Below are positions 1-7,905 of a stretch of DNA of 46,834 bases, in pieces (within the stretch, counting starts at the first letter, position 1; each line of letters opens with the position of its first letter). The stretch spans positions 1 to 46,834 of the forward strand of contig NZ_LZKQ01000147.1 of NCBI RefSeq assembly GCF_001668675.1, read 5' to 3'. This DNA comes from Mycobacterium asiaticum (lineage in GTDB: Bacteria; Actinomycetota; Actinomycetes; Mycobacteriales; Mycobacteriaceae). The position numbers were made by a program, and so were the translations under genes. Below the pieces are notes generated by a model. It was not told the origin of the DNA, did not search any database, and saw only the letters and a list, made by a program, of their open reading frames with translations.

Positions 1-1034
1 CCCCGCCGCCCCCCCCCCCGCCCGCGGCGAGCCCGCACGGGCCTGCCGCCACGCCGGCGAGGCCGGTGAAGCCGGCCGCCAAGTCGGATCCCAAACGCCG
101 CAAGGTCATCCTGGCCAGCAGCATCGCGGCGGTGATCGTGGTCATCGGCCTGGTCGCCGCCTTTGCGTTGACGAAGAGCGGCCCCAGTGGCGGCGGCCCC
201 ACGACCGCGCCGCTGGCCAACAGTGGCCCGCTCACCGGCACCTACACCCTGGCGTTCGGGCAGAGCATCGGCCTGAACGGCAAGCCGGAGCCGGGACAGG
301 ACCCGGCGGGGAACGAGACGTGGAAGCTGCGGTCGATGTGCGGCGCGAAGGGCTGCGTGGCCACCGGTTCGCGGGCCTCCGGGTCCTTCAAACACCCGAC
401 CAGCCTGGTGTTCGACGACATCAACGGGCGCTGGGTCGCGGTCACCCTGGACACCGAGCGGTGCAACAACCAGGACATCGAGGAGTGGCACTGGATATAT
501 CTGTTGCCCCGCCCGGACGGCAGCATGGCCGGCGAGTGGATTGACGACTCGGTGCAGTGCTACAGCAAGCGCAGCGTGACCTTCACCCGGACCGGTGACG
601 CGGACATCGCCGGCCTGCCCGACCCGGCCGGCCTGCCGGCCCGGGTGGCGTCACCGGCCCTCGGACTACGTGGGTTCTACCGCTCGAAAGTGACCACGGC
701 AGCCGGTCAGCCCAAGCTGGCCGACCAGGATTTCAGTGTCGACACGTTCTGTCTGCGCGCCGGCGACCGATGCCTGAGCCGTTTCGTGCTGACCGATTTC
801 TCCGACCACCAGTTGTTCATCTACGCCAACAACGCGTGGACGGAGAACTCCGAGGAGGACGTGCCCTGCCCGTCCGGCGGGACCAGTCATGTCCGCATGA
901 CAGGTGTGTTCCCGCTGCCCAAGCCTGCACAGGATCCCATTACGACGATCTCCGGGCACGGCATGGAGGACGCGACGGGCAGCTCCTGCAAGGGCGGTCC
1001 CTACGACCAGGTCTTCAGCCGGATCAGGGACTGA
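1..1034 (+). CDS. Receptor Ser/Thr kinase, C-terminal part (5' truncated by window edge)
   Basis: The frame is open from position 3 through a proline run, a basic stretch (KSDPKRRK), one transmembrane helix (VILASSIAAVIVVIGLVAAF) and an ectodomain of about 270 residues ending at a TGA at 1032-1034. A GTG at 66 could be read as a start, but the frame continues upstream and the layout (Pro-rich linker, helix, Cys-rich ectodomain) matches the C-terminal part of the complete kinase at 12038-14311. I therefore read it as the tail of a kinase whose catalytic domain lies left of the window. The ectodomain has eight cysteines (motifs CGAKGC, RCNNQ, QCYSK, CLRAGDRC, PCPSGG, SSCKGG), all with counterparts in the second kinase, so disulfide bonding outside the membrane is likely. 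The ligand is unknown. The alternative, a stand-alone membrane-anchored protein starting at 66, cannot be excluded. Confidence 0.75.
   Translation, partial: PPPPPPPAASPHGPAATPARPVKPAAKSDPKRRKVILASSIAAVIVVIGLVAAFALTKSGPSGGGPTTAPLANSGPLTGTYTLAFGQSIGLNGKPEPGQDPAGNETWKLRSMCGAKGCVATGSRASGSFKHPTSLVFDDINGRWVAVTLDTERCNNQDIEEWHWIYLLPRPDGSMAGEWIDDSVQCYSKRSVTFTRTGDADIAGLPDPAGLPARVASPALGLRGFYRSKVTTAAGQPKLADQDFSVDTFCLRAGDRCLSRFVLTDFSDHQLFIYANNAWTENSEEDVPCPSGGTSHVRMTGVFPLPKPAQDPITTISGHGMEDATGSSCKGGPYDQVFSRIRD
9..19. repeat. 11-base C homopolymer in coding sequence
   Basis: Eleven consecutive C residues encode part of a polyproline linker in the truncated kinase. A change of one or two bases by slippage would shift the frame before the transmembrane helix and remove the sensor domain. 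Confidence 0.85.
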
Positions 1035-1168
1035 AAGCGGCTCCGGCGCTCGCCGAAAACGGCGCCAAGCATGCCTTTAGAAACTCCCAAGAATGTTGCA
1101 AGGCCCGCGCCACAGACTCACTTCACCAGGAACTAACCGTTCACACCGAAGTGACCTAGCAGGCCAAA

Positions 1169-2176
1169 ATGAGCAACCTCCGAACCATCACATTGCACGG
1201 CGACCGCGTCGCATACCGCGACGAAGGCGCCGGTGAGGTACTGCTGTTGATCCACGGCATCGGCGGCAGTTCGAACCACTGGCGGTCGATCATCCCGACC
1301 CTGTCCAAGAAGTACCGCGTCATCGCTCCGGATCTGTTGGGGCACGGTCAATCCGACAAGCCCCGCGGCGACTACTCGCTGGGCGCGTTCGCCGTCCTGC
1401 TTCGCGACTTCCTGGACGCCCTCGGTATTTCTCGGGCGACGATCATCGGCCACTCCCTCGGCGGCGGAATCACCATGCAGTTCGCCCACCAGCACCGCGA
1501 CTACTGCGAGCGGATGATCCTGATCAGCAGTGGCGGCCTCGGCGGCGAAGTGAATCGCATCCTGCGCCTGGCCTCGCTGCCCGGCTCCGAATTCGTCCTG
1601 GGGCTCGTCTCGTCCAAGCCGGCGATCAAGGCCCGCCGGGCCTTCTCCGCGCTGAAGTCCGACGACCCGAACGCTTTACGGCTGCACGAACACTGGGAAG
1701 CCCACGCCGCGCTTGCGAACCGGGAGAACCGGCAGGCGCTGCTGCGGACACTGCGCGCCGTCGTGGACCACCGGGGTCAGTACGTCTGCGCCTTGAACCG
1801 GCTGCACTTCAACGCCAGTGTGCCGGTGCTGATCATCAGCGGCGACCGGGACCCCGTGATCCCGGTTTCACACGCCTACGCCGCACACGAGAGGATGCCG
1901 CACAGCCGGCTGCACATCATTCCCGGCGTCGCGCACCATCCGCACGCGGAACAAACCGAGACCGTGGCCACGCTGATCGAGGACTTCATCGAAGCAGACG
2001 GCGGGCACACCGAGACTCCGGCCGCTTCGGCGCCGGTCTCGCTCAGCGACTGGTCGGCAGCGACCCACGCCGGCTCGGGCCCGCGATCGCGTGCGGTTGT
2101 CGAGCGCATCAGCCGGCGCCGGTCCCGCCGGCATCTGCAAGCGGTCCCGGCTGTCGACGAATATCGTTGCGGCTGA
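1169..2176 (+). CDS. Alpha/beta-hydrolase fold protein (Rv2715-like)
   Basis: 335 aa. The typical order of an alpha/beta hydrolase is visible: oxyanion segment LLLIHGIGGSSNHW (about 25-38), nucleophile elbow GHSLGG with Ser96, an acid candidate in SGDRDPVIP (Asp226 or Asp228) and a His near 256 in VAHHPH. Length and pattern resemble the M. tuberculosis hydrolase Rv2715, by memory only. There is no signal peptide or membrane helix, so it is cytoplasmic. The substrate is unknown; esterase, haloperoxidase-like or C-C hydrolase activities all occur in this fold. It follows the kinase tail by 134 bases and ends only 6 bases from the convergent PE_PGRS gene. No strong ribosome binding site precedes the ATG at 1169. 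The last 35 residues are Arg/Ser-rich and look like a lineage-specific tail. Confidence 0.85.
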   Translation: MSNLRTITLHGDRVAYRDEGAGEVLLLIHGIGGSSNHWRSIIPTLSKKYRVIAPDLLGHGQSDKPRGDYSLGAFAVLLRDFLDALGISRATIIGHSLGGGITMQFAHQHRDYCERMILISSGGLGGEVNRILRLASLPGSEFVLGLVSSKPAIKARRAFSALKSDDPNALRLHEHWEAHAALANRENRQALLRTLRAVVDHRGQYVCALNRLHFNASVPVLIISGDRDPVIPVSHAYAAHERMPHSRLHIIPGVAHHPHAEQTETVATLIEDFIEADGGHTETPAASAPVSLSDWSAATHAGSGPRSRAVVERISRRRSRRHLQAVPAVDEYRCG

Positions 2177-2182
2177 GCAAGA

Positions 2183-3835
2183 TCAGGCGACCGCGTCGAC
2201 CAAGTCGCGGGTGACCGCGAACGGGTACTGGAAGGTCGCGGCGCCGACCTGTTCGGCACCGTCGCGGATCTCGCTGAGGATCGTCGTCGGATCACCGGTG
2301 AAGAGCGATTCGAAAATGTCCCAGGCCGCATATTGCGGCGCCGTGATGAGGTTGCGGAAGTCGACGAACAACTTTGTCGGCAAGTTCGCCGGGCCGATGG
2401 GTATGCCGTCCCAGCTGTTCATGGTCCAACCGCCGCCCGGGCTGCCGGTCACCACGACCTGGCCGGTGTTCGGCAGCGTATGAGTGAGCAGCAGCAGCGG
2501 ATTGGGGTTGTCGACGTTCATCAGCGTGCCGACACCGATGGTGAACGCGCTCGAGTACGCGACCGCGGGGGTGCCGCCGTTCGCCATGGCGTTGCCGTAC
2601 ATCGCGTTCATCGCGGCGGTGAAGTTGCGATTGAAGACGATCCCGTTGATGTCGGGGCCCATCCCCAGATTCGGAAAGAGCGGGAATCCCAACGTCCAAG
2701 CCAGGGGGCCCACCAGATAGAACACGCCGATAGGGATCTGCGGCATGCCCTCCATCCAGCCGGCATTGATCTCGTTGAGCCCGGCCAGGATCTGCGGGTT
2801 CGCGAACAAGCCGTGGGCGGTCTCCTGGGTGCGCAGCAGTTGCGACGCGAAGATCCCCGAGTATTGGTTCGCGGGCCCCAGCAGTGCGCCGACGTTCGCC
2901 GCCTCCTGCTGCCCAAGGGGCGTGAGCGGGACACCGGGTATGGCGGTGTCGATCCAACCGTCGAGGTTGGCGAACGTCTGGCCGTGCCGCACGAAATCGA
3001 TGACGACCGGTTGTTGACTGCCCACCACCGCGGCGGTTCCGCCGGTGCCGATGAACAGCCCACCGCGGCCGTCCGGAGCGCCGGGCCCGCCGCGGCCGCC
3101 GTTGCCGAACAACAGCGCCTGGCCACCGGCACCACCGGGGCCGCCACCGATGCCGCCGTTGCCCATCAACCAGCCGCCGGCGCCGCCGATACCGCCGGTG
3201 CCGCCGCCGAAGCCGGCCCCGCCAGGGCCGCCGTTGCCGATCAGTCCGGCGTTGCCGCCGTTGCCACCGGGCGTCATGCCGGCGGTCGCGCTGTAACCGG
3301 CGCCGCCGTCACCGAACAGGAAGCCGCCCGCGCCGCCGGTGGGATTCGCCGCCGTGCCGGGGGCTCCGTGGCCGATCAGCGCACGCCCGAACAGCATTGT
3401 GGTCGGGCCGTTGATGATCGGATCGAGCGACTGACCGTATGGGCTGGCGATCCACGCGTTGCCGGCGGTGTGGACTGGACCGTAGACGAAGGTTTGGAAC
3501 CCGGCGGCAAGAGAGGTGTCCAGGGTGGCCGCCGCGCCCTGGATCGAGGCGACGATGGCCGCCTCGGTGTTTGCGTACGAGGCGGCGGACGCGCTCAGAG
3601 TGGCCACGAAGTGCTCGTGGTATGACGCCGCCTGCGCCGCGGCCACTTGGTACTCGTCGGCGTAGTTGCCGAACAACGCCGCGATTGCCGCCGACACCTC
3701 GTCGGCACCAGCCGCCGCCAGGGCGGTAGTCGGGGCCAGCGCGGCGAGATTGCCGGTCAGCACGGCCGAGCCGATTTGTGCCGCACTCGCTGCCGCCATC
3801 TCGAAAATGTCCGGTGCCAAGAGCACAAAAGACAT
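2183..3835 (-). CDS. PE_PGRS protein with C-terminal phosphoglycerate-mutase (histidine phosphatase) domain, PE_PGRS11-like
   Basis: 550 aa from the ATG at 3835, where the PE sequence MSFVLLAPDIF begins; an open extension to 3871 is not PE-like. Residues 1-100 are a PE domain with the ESX export signal YxxxE (Y87-A-N-T-E91). A short Gly/Ala-rich PGRS stretch (about 165-265) with GGxGG repeats follows. Then comes a histidine-phosphatase domain with the phospho-histidine motif RHG (R283-H284-G285), an Arg in SQLLRTQETA (near 335), a Glu in LNEINAGWMEG and a second His in LLLTHTLP. The architecture matches M. tuberculosis PE_PGRS11 (Rv0754), reported as an active phosphoglycerate mutase. Probable export by ESX-5 to the cell surface is inferred from family membership. 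The mutase activity here is also inferred; a general phosphatase is the alternative. Confidence 0.9.
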   Translation of the reverse strand: MSFVLLAPDIFEMAAASAAQIGSAVLTGNLAALAPTTALAAAGADEVSAAIAALFGNYADEYQVAAAQAASYHEHFVATLSASAASYANTEAAIVASIQGAAATLDTSLAAGFQTFVYGPVHTAGNAWIASPYGQSLDPIINGPTTMLFGRALIGHGAPGTAANPTGGAGGFLFGDGGAGYSATAGMTPGGNGGNAGLIGNGGPGGAGFGGGTGGIGGAGGWLMGNGGIGGGPGGAGGQALLFGNGGRGGPGAPDGRGGLFIGTGGTAAVVGSQQPVVIDFVRHGQTFANLDGWIDTAIPGVPLTPLGQQEAANVGALLGPANQYSGIFASQLLRTQETAHGLFANPQILAGLNEINAGWMEGMPQIPIGVFYLVGPLAWTLGFPLFPNLGMGPDINGIVFNRNFTAAMNAMYGNAMANGGTPAVAYSSAFTIGVGTLMNVDNPNPLLLLTHTLPNTGQVVVTGSPGGGWTMNSWDGIPIGPANLPTKLFVDFRNLITAPQYAAWDIFESLFTGDPTTILSEIRDGAEQVGAATFQYPFAVTRDLVDAVA

Positions 3836-3919
3836 AGCCACACCCCCAGTGCTGTCGCGTAGAGACATCATGGGCCTTGGGCCAGCAATAGATGGCTGAA
3901 TCGAACGAAAAATGTCTCC

Positions 3920-4720
3920 CTATTTTTGGCGCTTACGGGACAGAAACGCCTGCATGTGCTGCTGCGGCTCGCCGGTCAGGAACGAACGGCCGAATTGCTC
4001 GACGCTGTCTTCGATCGCCCCGTGAATCGTCATGTCGAACCACTTATTCAGCAGACGTTTTTGTTGCCGCACCGCATGCGGGCCGAATTCGGCGAGTTTT
4101 GCGGTCAACTCGTCAATGCGGGGATCCAGCATTTCCGGCGCCAGCACTTCGTGCACCAAGCCCCAATCGGCGGCCGTCCGGGCGTCGATGGTTTCGCCGG
4201 TCATCAGCAGCCAGGCCGAGTGGGACGCGCCGATCAGCGCGGGCATCAGCGCCGCATGGATCACCGACGGAATCCCGACGGCCACTTCCGGCATGCCGAA
4301 CCTGGCACCGGATTCCGCGATGCGCAGGTCGCAGCACATCGCAACTTCCAGGCCGCCGCCGAGGCACCACCCGGCGAGACGGGCGATGACGGGAAGTGGG
4401 CAGTCGCGGATCGCCTCGCACAATCCCGCCAGCCGGCGGATGAACACCTCGGCGGAGGACTGCTCGAGGGTGACCATTTCATGGATGTCGGCGCCGCCGA
4501 TGAAAGCTTCATGGATGTCGGCGCCGCCGATGAAAGCCTTCTCCCCCGCGCCGCGGAACACCACGACCCGCGCATCGGTGTCCGGCCCGATGGCGCGGAA
4601 TGCGTCGGTCAGAGCTGAGATCGCTTCACTGCCAATGATGTTCAGTGGCCCGGCGTCGGTCAGCTCGATCGTCGCCCGGCCGTCCTGGCGGGTGAATCGG
4701 ACAAAACGGCTGTGGGTCAT
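3920..4720 (-). CDS. Enoyl-CoA hydratase/isomerase (crotonase) family with duplicated oxyanion-hole motif
   Basis: 266 aa crotonase. The first oxyanion-hole/CoA-binding motif AFIGGADIHE occurs twice in tandem (residues 62-71 and 72-81), caused by an exact 30-bp duplication. The second conserved segment is present: GWCLGGGLEVAM, then DLRIAES and FGMPEVAVGIPS. The reaction is probably hydration or isomerisation of an acyl-CoA thioester, but the substrate cannot be read. It starts 9 bases after the WS/DGAT gene on the same strand, so co-transcription is likely. The extra ten residues fall in the loop and helix start that carry the backbone NH groups of the oxyanion hole, so the protein may be altered or inactive. 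No frameshift is present. Confidence 0.85.
   Translation of the reverse strand: MTHSRFVRFTRQDGRATIELTDAGPLNIIGSEAISALTDAFRAIGPDTDARVVVFRGAGEKAFIGGADIHEAFIGGADIHEMVTLEQSSAEVFIRRLAGLCEAIRDCPLPVIARLAGWCLGGGLEVAMCCDLRIAESGARFGMPEVAVGIPSVIHAALMPALIGASHSAWLLMTGETIDARTAADWGLVHEVLAPEMLDPRIDELTAKLAEFGPHAVRQQKRLLNKWFDMTIHGAIEDSVEQFGRSFLTGEPQQHMQAFLSRKRQK
4478..4537. repeat. Exact 30-bp tandem duplication inside the crotonase gene
   Basis: Two identical 30-bp units, 4478-4507 and 4508-4537, each beginning TTCATGGATGTCGG on the plus strand. They keep the reading frame and duplicate ten amino acids of the active-site motif. Confidence 0.95.
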
Positions 4721-4729
4721 GCGCTGTTC

Positions 4730-6190
4730 CTAGGAGGCGTCCTCCAATTCGTCGAGCGCTTCCCCGGTGTAGACCGCCAACCTTTGCAGGTGCGGCAGCG
4801 TGTCCCGGCAACCGATGAACCCGAAATTCAGGGTGCTGGCATAACTCTGCAGCGTGACGTTGAGCGCCTGACTGTGCGCTACCAGCGAGACGGGGAACGA
4901 GGCCTCCATCCGACTGCCCCGCAGGTAAAGCACGTCCTGGGGACCCGGCACATTGCTGACGCAGAGGTTGAACGTATAGGGCCACGGCGTCTTCACCCCG
5001 GTGAGGGTGCTCGCCAGCTGCATCCCGAACGGCGCCATCAGCGCCGCGGTGTACGCCAGGATCGCTTCCCGATTCATTTTCGCCAGTTCAGCTTTCGCGA
5101 TTCGGGTGGTGGTGGTGACGGCTCGTAGGCGTTCGATCGGGTCGGCGATGTCGGTGCCCAATGTCGCCAGAATCGTGGCCACGGCATTGCCGCCACCCTC
5201 GTCGTCCTTGGGACGCACGTTGACCGGCAGCATCGCGATCAGTGACTTGTCGGGCAGCTCGGCGAGCTCGTCGAGGAACCGGCGAAGACTGCCCCCGACG
5301 ATCGTCAGCGCGACATCGTTGACGGTCGCATCGTTGGCTGCCCCAATCTTTTTCAGCCGGTCCAACTCGTACTGCTGGGTGGCGAAGCGGCGGTTTCGGC
5401 TGATGCGGGTGTTCAGGATCGAACGCGGTGCCTGCACCGAGCCGATCAGGTTGCGGTATTCGTTGTCGCTTCGCAGCTGGGTGTTGATGATGGCTTTGGT
5501 GAGGTCGAAGGTGGACCGGCCGGCGCCGGCCACTGAGCCCATCACACTGCCCACCCCGCTGACCACACCACCGAGGTTGTTGACCACGCTGCCCACGCTG
5601 CCGAGCAGGCTCCCGGCGATGCCGCCGCCGGATTCTTCCTTGGTCGCCGAGACCCGCCCGGGCGTCGGAATGTTGAAGAACAGCGGATGGGTGGTGTCGT
5701 GCGGGTCAGTAGAGAGACTGCGCGCCAGCATCTTCTGCCCGGTGTAGCCGTCGACCAAAGCGTGATGCATCTTGACGTAGAGAGCGAACCGGCCGCCTTC
5801 GAGGCCTTCGATGAAGTGCATCTCCCACGGCGGACGGCGCAGGTCCAGCGCGTTACTGTGCAAGCGGGACACCAGGATTCCGAGTTCGCGCTCGTCGCCC
5901 GGGCTGGCCAGCGCCGAGCGCCGCACGTGGTAGTCCAAATCGAATTTGTCGTCGTAGACCCACGACTGGATTGGGCTGAACAACAGGTCCGGCTGGCTCA
6001 ACTTGAGATTCCACGGATCCACGACCGCGCTGGCCTTGCTCTCGTCGACGAGCTGGCGCAGGAAGTCCTTCGGTGCGTCGGGCGGCGGCGTGAAGGGCAT
6101 CAGGCCACCGACATGCATCATCGTGCTGGACGTCTCGGCGTAGAGGAAGAACATGTCTTGCGGACCGAGCCGTCTGGCGGTCTTGCCCAT
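4730..6190 (-). CDS. WS/DGAT-family O-acyltransferase (Rv3480c-like)
   Basis: 486 aa, the usual length for mycobacterial wax ester synthase/diacylglycerol acyltransferases. The catalytic motif HHALVDG is intact (His142-His143 to Gly148). The N-terminus (GPQDMFFLYAET) and the late segments NVPGPQDVLYLRG and GFIGCRD are also typical of the family. Residues 180-225 are Gly/Val-rich and may contact membrane or lipid droplet. It would transfer acyl chains from acyl-CoA to diacylglycerol or fatty alcohols, giving storage lipid. By order (next to the later Rv3481c-Rv3484 genes) it may correspond to Rv3480c. AAGGAG stands 8 bases before the ATG at 6190. The crotonase follows 9 bases downstream, which suggests a small acyl-CoA/lipid operon. 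Acceptor specificity cannot be predicted. Confidence 0.88.
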   Translation of the reverse strand: MGKTARRLGPQDMFFLYAETSSTMMHVGGLMPFTPPPDAPKDFLRQLVDESKASAVVDPWNLKLSQPDLLFSPIQSWVYDDKFDLDYHVRRSALASPGDERELGILVSRLHSNALDLRRPPWEMHFIEGLEGGRFALYVKMHHALVDGYTGQKMLARSLSTDPHDTTHPLFFNIPTPGRVSATKEESGGGIAGSLLGSVGSVVNNLGGVVSGVGSVMGSVAGAGRSTFDLTKAIINTQLRSDNEYRNLIGSVQAPRSILNTRISRNRRFATQQYELDRLKKIGAANDATVNDVALTIVGGSLRRFLDELAELPDKSLIAMLPVNVRPKDDEGGGNAVATILATLGTDIADPIERLRAVTTTTRIAKAELAKMNREAILAYTAALMAPFGMQLASTLTGVKTPWPYTFNLCVSNVPGPQDVLYLRGSRMEASFPVSLVAHSQALNVTLQSYASTLNFGFIGCRDTLPHLQRLAVYTGEALDELEDAS

Positions 6191-6342
6191 GGCCTACTCC
6201 TTCTATCCCTGTCGCCCACGCTCACCGAAACAACCCACCAGTTTGTGACCGTAGCCGAAACCGATGGCCGCGGATATGCGAAAAAGACTGCCGTCGAATC
6301 CGTCACCGCGGGAGGATGAATCCCCAGCCCGGAGGAGGGCCA

Positions 6343-7098
6343 ATGCGATCGCGGGTCCAGCTACTGCCGGTGACGGAGCGGGTGTGGTGCTTCCGCCAGC
6401 GCAGCTACGTCTGCTGTTCGTACGCGGTTGTGGACGATGACGGCGTTGTCCTGGTCGACGCCGGCATGACGTCGGATGCGGCACCGGTACTCAACGGGCT
6501 GGACATGCTGGGAAAGAGTCCAGCCGACGTGCACACGATCCTGTTGTCGCACTGGCACAACGACCATGCGGCCGGGGCGGCACGGATGAAGGCCTTATCG
6601 GGCGCCCGGGTCCACTACCACGGCGGCGATCGGCCGTACTTCATGCGGGAAACCGCGCGCGGTGGTTTCCCCGGTTGGTTGAGCAAACAGGTCCCCGAAC
6701 GCGGCCCACTCGTGCTGGCCCGCGGACTGTTGAGCGCCGCGACGTCCACGGCCGTGGCGGCGGATGTGCTGGTGCGCAAGGGCGATCTGCTGCTGGGCCA
6801 GTTCCGGGTGGTGGAGACGCCGGGCCACACCCCGGGTCATGTCGCCTACTTCTACGAACCTGACGGCGTCCTGTTCGCCGGTGACGCCCTGGCGGTGGTC
6901 AGCGGCAAGCTGCGCTTCATGTCGCGCCCGGTGACCCTCGAGTTGGACGACGCGCGCGCGTCGATGGCTGCGCTCTTGCAGTTACCGATTCGCCACGTGT
7001 GCCCCGGTCACCGCGCACCCCTGACTGAAAACGTTGCGGCGCAGCTTGATTCGCTGCGAGATCGAGTGGCCGCGCCCGGCTGGCCGCTGCTTGGTTGA
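6343..7098 (+). CDS. Metallo-beta-lactamase fold hydrolase
   Basis: 251 aa from the ATG at 6343, chosen because GGAGGAGG at 6331-6338 is correctly spaced; the upstream ATG at 6316 has GGAGG directly abutting it. Metal-binding motifs are complete: SHWHNDH (His70, His72, Asp74, His75), His in PGHTPGH (162-166), Asp181 in FAGDAL and a late His in CPGHRAP. This pattern indicates a binuclear metal hydrolase of the glyoxalase II/lactonase/quorum-quenching type rather than a true beta-lactamase. There is no signal peptide, so it is cytoplasmic. It is divergent from the WS/DGAT gene across about 150 bases. Substrate unknown. Confidence 0.88.
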   Translation: MRSRVQLLPVTERVWCFRQRSYVCCSYAVVDDDGVVLVDAGMTSDAAPVLNGLDMLGKSPADVHTILLSHWHNDHAAGAARMKALSGARVHYHGGDRPYFMRETARGGFPGWLSKQVPERGPLVLARGLLSAATSTAVAADVLVRKGDLLLGQFRVVETPGHTPGHVAYFYEPDGVLFAGDALAVVSGKLRFMSRPVTLELDDARASMAALLQLPIRHVCPGHRAPLTENVAAQLDSLRDRVAAPGWPLLG

Positions 7099-7385
7099 TA
7101 GCGAGGCACCTACCCCGCAGGCCGGCGCGCCGCCGCAGCGGACGGGCGGTCACGGACGACGTCACTTGCGGCCGTGCGCTGGTCCGACCGTCACGGTGAC
7201 ACCTTCCACCACCACATTGCGCATGCTGGACAGATTTTTCGTTTCGACGTTTACAAATTTTTGGTTCTGGGTATCTGGCAGTCAATTTTTATGACGTCTA
7301 TATGAGTTTCCCGCAAAGCGGGGTAAGTTTGCCGGTACCTGGGCGCCGCGACGAGTGGGTACCCACGGCGCAGAGGAGTACTGCG
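7099..7385. other. Intergenic region with AT-rich segment
   Basis: About 287 bases without a supported gene. The stretch 7225-7310 is clearly AT-richer than its surroundings (runs TTTTT, AAATTTTT, TATAT) and probably holds the promoter of the LpqH-like gene. I could not assign a confident -10/-35 pair. Confidence 0.5.
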
Positions 7386-7853
7386 ATGAAGCGTCCGATC
7401 GTCGTCGCCGCAGCCGGCCTGATAGTGGTGGCCGCTGGTTGCGCAGGCTGTTCCAGCAACGACTCCGACAAGGGTTCGCCGAGCCCCGGCCCCGCCGCCC
7501 CAGCCGGTCCGCGGATGATTGTCGACGGCCAGAATCAGAATGTCAGCGGTCCGGTTACCTGCACCCCGAACGGTGAAAACATCAACATCGGTATCGGCGA
7601 CGTGGCCAACGGCATCGGCGCGGTGGTCAGCACGGGTAATCCGCCCATAGTTCATGCGGTCGGCCTGGGCGCCGTCAACGGTGTGACGCTCGGCTACTCC
7701 GACGCCGCGCCGGGTCAGGCCGGCAATGCCGGGGCGGCGGTAAGCGGCAAGTACTACCAGATCAAGGGCACTGCAACCGGTTCCGACGTCAGCAACCCAG
7801 CCCAGCCGAAGACGCTGACCAAGCCGTTCGAATTGGATGTGACCTGCCCGTAG
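7386..7853 (+). CDS. LpqH (19-kDa antigen) family lipoprotein
   Basis: 155 aa from the ATG at 7386, preceded by GAGGAG at 7374-7379; the frame is open further upstream but without export features. A short basic start (MKRP), a hydrophobic core and two candidate lipobox cysteines follow (AAGC19 and CAGC22, before SSNDSDKG). The mature part resembles LpqH: VDGQNQNVSGPVTC, GDVANGIGAVVS, VHAVGLGAVNGV, a KYYQIKGTATG segment and a C-terminal pair to Cys in DVTCP. Expected to be exported by Sec, lipidated and surface-exposed; the family is known for TLR2 stimulation. It lies 52 bases before the Thr/Pro-rich secreted protein on the same strand. It is a paralogue-level match, so the symbol lpqH is not given. 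Confidence 0.88.
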   Translation: MKRPIVVAAAGLIVVAAGCAGCSSNDSDKGSPSPGPAAPAGPRMIVDGQNQNVSGPVTCTPNGENINIGIGDVANGIGAVVSTGNPPIVHAVGLGAVNGVTLGYSDAAPGQAGNAGAAVSGKYYQIKGTATGSDVSNPAQPKTLTKPFELDVTCP

Positions 7854-7905
7854 CGGGGGTTGGCCAGAGATCGCGCGGGCGCAAGCCCGAGAGGGGATGC
7901 AGCTA

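Noticed and set aside
2333..3625. 430-aa open frame on the plus strand opposite the PE_PGRS gene
   Set aside because: Repetitive GC-rich complement of the PGRS and mutase region; no start signal or domain.
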